46,053 nt of DNA from assembly GCA_964606085.1 (NCBI GenBank), contig CAZSFD010000038.1:1-46053 (forward strand). The letters are read 5' to 3'. Source of the DNA: CAIQJJ01 sp964606085 (GTDB lineage: Bacteria > Chloroflexota > Anaerolineae > Anaerolineales > UBA4823). Position numbers and translations under genes: made by a program. The first letter of the stretch is position 1. Each line of letters starts with the position of its first letter. Positions 44,939 to 46,053 of this stretch are shown one piece after another. A model generated the notes under the pieces. The model did no database searches. It was not told where the DNA came from and saw nothing but the letters and a program-made list of their open reading frames with translations.

Positions 44939-46053
44939 ATGGAACACACCCCTTCTGCTCTCAAAATGCTGCAACGTGCCTTTCCCGGTTTGCAAGTTGG
45001 CCTGGCCGATGAAATGCTGGCCTCCAGCCAGGTGCGCGAGGTTCCGGCGTTCACCGTTCTTTGCCGCGAGGGGGAGCCGGGTTACACCTTTTTCATCATT
45101 TTAGAAGGGGAAGTCAAAGCGACCAAGCTGGTGGACGCCGTCGAAGAACGCCTGCTCAAAACCCTGCGCGCTGGCGATTTCTTCGGCGAGATGGCGCTGA
45201 TCCACAATGCGCCGCGCGCCGCCACCATCACCACCGTCGTTCCCACCAAATTGATGGAGATCAGCAAAGAAGCCTTCAGCAGTCTGCTCGAACGCAGCGC
45301 CAGCATCTCACAGGCCATCATCCGCGAGATCAGCCGCCGCCTGCGCGAAAATGACGAAATGGCTATCGAAGACCTGCGCATCAAAGCCACCGAACTGGCC
45401 GACGCCTACCAGATGCTGGCCGAGGAAGAGTACGCCCGCAGCGAGTTTTTGACCACCGTGGCCCACGAACTGCGCACGCCGCTCACCGTCGCCAGCGGCT
45501 TTCTCGATGTCATCCGCTCTGGCACACTGCGCGGCGAAGACCTGCTGAAAGCCTTCGACACCGTGGCCCGCAACATCGAAGACATCATCTCTCTCGTCAA
45601 CGATATCCTTTTCTTGCAAGAGATGGAGATGATCCTGCCCGATTTTCAACCCACCGATGTCGGCGTGCTGACCCAAATGGCCATTGCCCGCCACCTGACG
45701 AGCGCCGAACAAGGTGGCGTGCGCCTGCAACTGGAAATGAAGCCCATGCTGCCACGCATTCAAGCAGACCCGCGCAGCCTGGGCCGCGCCCTCGATGCCC
45801 TGCTCGACAACGCCATCAAATTCAGCCCCGATGGCGGCGAAGCGCTGGTGAGCGTGGCCGCCGACGAAACGCATGTGTGGATCAAAGTGGAAGATTGCGG
45901 CGTGGGCATTCCCCCCGAAGCACTGCCCGATATTTTCAACCGCTATTTTCGCCTCGACCAGGTGGGCGGGCATCTGTTCCGCGGCCTGGGCCTGGGGCTT
46001 TCGATTGCTCGCCAGGTGGTGAACCAGCATGGCGGCGAGATTACCGTGATCAG
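44939..46053 (+). CDS. Histidine kinase with N-terminal cyclic nucleotide-binding domain, 3' end missing
   Basis: 371 codons are visible without stop to the window edge. The ATG at 44939 has AGGAG 8 bp upstream. The N-terminal ~130 residues are a cNMP-binding domain: FTVLCREGEPGYTFFIILEGEVKA, AGDFFGEMALIHNAPRAATI. A short coiled coil (ENDEMAIEDLRIKATELADAY) leads to HisKA with FLTTVAHELRTPLT (phosphorylated His), then the ATPase: N box LLDNAIKFSPDGG, G1 EDCGVGIPPE, F-like NRYFRLDQ and G2 GLGLGLSIARQVV. Only the last residues are missing. No transmembrane segment is seen, so it is cytoplasmic. A second cNMP domain is on the ABC ATPase at 23727. Confidence 0.93.
   Translation, partial: MEHTPSALKMLQRAFPGLQVGLADEMLASSQVREVPAFTVLCREGEPGYTFFIILEGEVKATKLVDAVEERLLKTLRAGDFFGEMALIHNAPRAATITTVVPTKLMEISKEAFSSLLERSASISQAIIREISRRLRENDEMAIEDLRIKATELADAYQMLAEEEYARSEFLTTVAHELRTPLTVASGFLDVIRSGTLRGEDLLKAFDTVARNIEDIISLVNDILFLQEMEMILPDFQPTDVGVLTQMAIARHLTSAEQGGVRLQLEMKPMLPRIQADPRSLGRALDALLDNAIKFSPDGGEALVSVAADETHVWIKVEDCGVGIPPEALPDIFNRYFRLDQVGGHLFRGLGLGLSIARQVVNQHGGEITVI

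Overview
The window (46,053 bp, mostly GC-rich) reads as a chromosomal segment of an uncultured-type Chloroflexota bacterium, probably Anaerolineae. This is inferred from the mix of genes: lipoproteins with long Pro/Thr linkers and FxLYD repeats, an NuoEFG/HydB-type diaphorase operon, a GyrB with a cyanobacterial-type intein, LVIVD beta-propeller surface proteins, consensus TATAAT boxes directly in front of start codons, and many intergenic 'word' repeats. No 16S rRNA is present, so the assignment is inference.

Layout. 1-2.0 kb: sugar metabolism pair (TIM-barrel isomerase/epimerase, cut by the window edge, and a Gfo/Idh/MocA oxidoreductase). 2.1-6.2 kb, minus strand: FxLYD lipoprotein, gpmA, tRNA-Ser(CGA), and an ArsR-type regulator translationally coupled to a 75-aa protein behind a palindrome-rich operator region. 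6.3-10.5 kb: membrane protein and gyrB carrying a 435-aa HNH intein. 10.6-20.2 kb: nuoE-nuoF-nuoG-like operon interrupted twice, by a GxxExxY nuclease-fold gene between inverted CGCAGAT repeats and by an AAA ATPase/DUF4276 pair; a HerA-like ATPase follows. 20.2-23.4 kb: a cyclic di-AMP (ydaO-type) riboswitch whose core can re-pair into a terminator, directly ahead of an ABC exporter with its DUF1854 partner. 23.7-28.5 kb: MacAB-like tripartite ABC system whose ATPase is fused to a cyclic-nucleotide-binding domain. 28.7-30.9 kb: accessory island (RHH-like protein + HNH nuclease; unknown protein + nucleotidyltransferase) split by a 206-bp MITE with a 9-bp target duplication. 30.9-39.9 kb: GH3 glucosidase, scpB (minus), G5/PD40 lipoprotein, UDP-glucuronate decarboxylase-like epimerase, GtrA, a small unknown protein, Mg-chelatase-type ATPase and a URO-D-like protein. 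40.0-44.3 kb: two AT-richer secreted proteins (clan-A glycosidase-like and LVIVD propeller). 44.4 kb to the end: rsmD and a cNMP-sensing histidine kinase cut by the window edge.

How it fits together. The core consists of central metabolism, topoisomerase, redox, envelope polysaccharide and transport genes. Over it lies recent accessory traffic: the intein, GxxExxY element, ATPase/DUF4276 pair, MITE and TA-like pairs. Dispersed word repeats sit in intergenic gaps and in places read in frame through coding sequence (nuoG, herA-like gene, ends of nuoE and the chelatase ATPase). The most notable regulatory feature is the c-di-AMP riboswitch in front of the exporter/DUF1854 pair.
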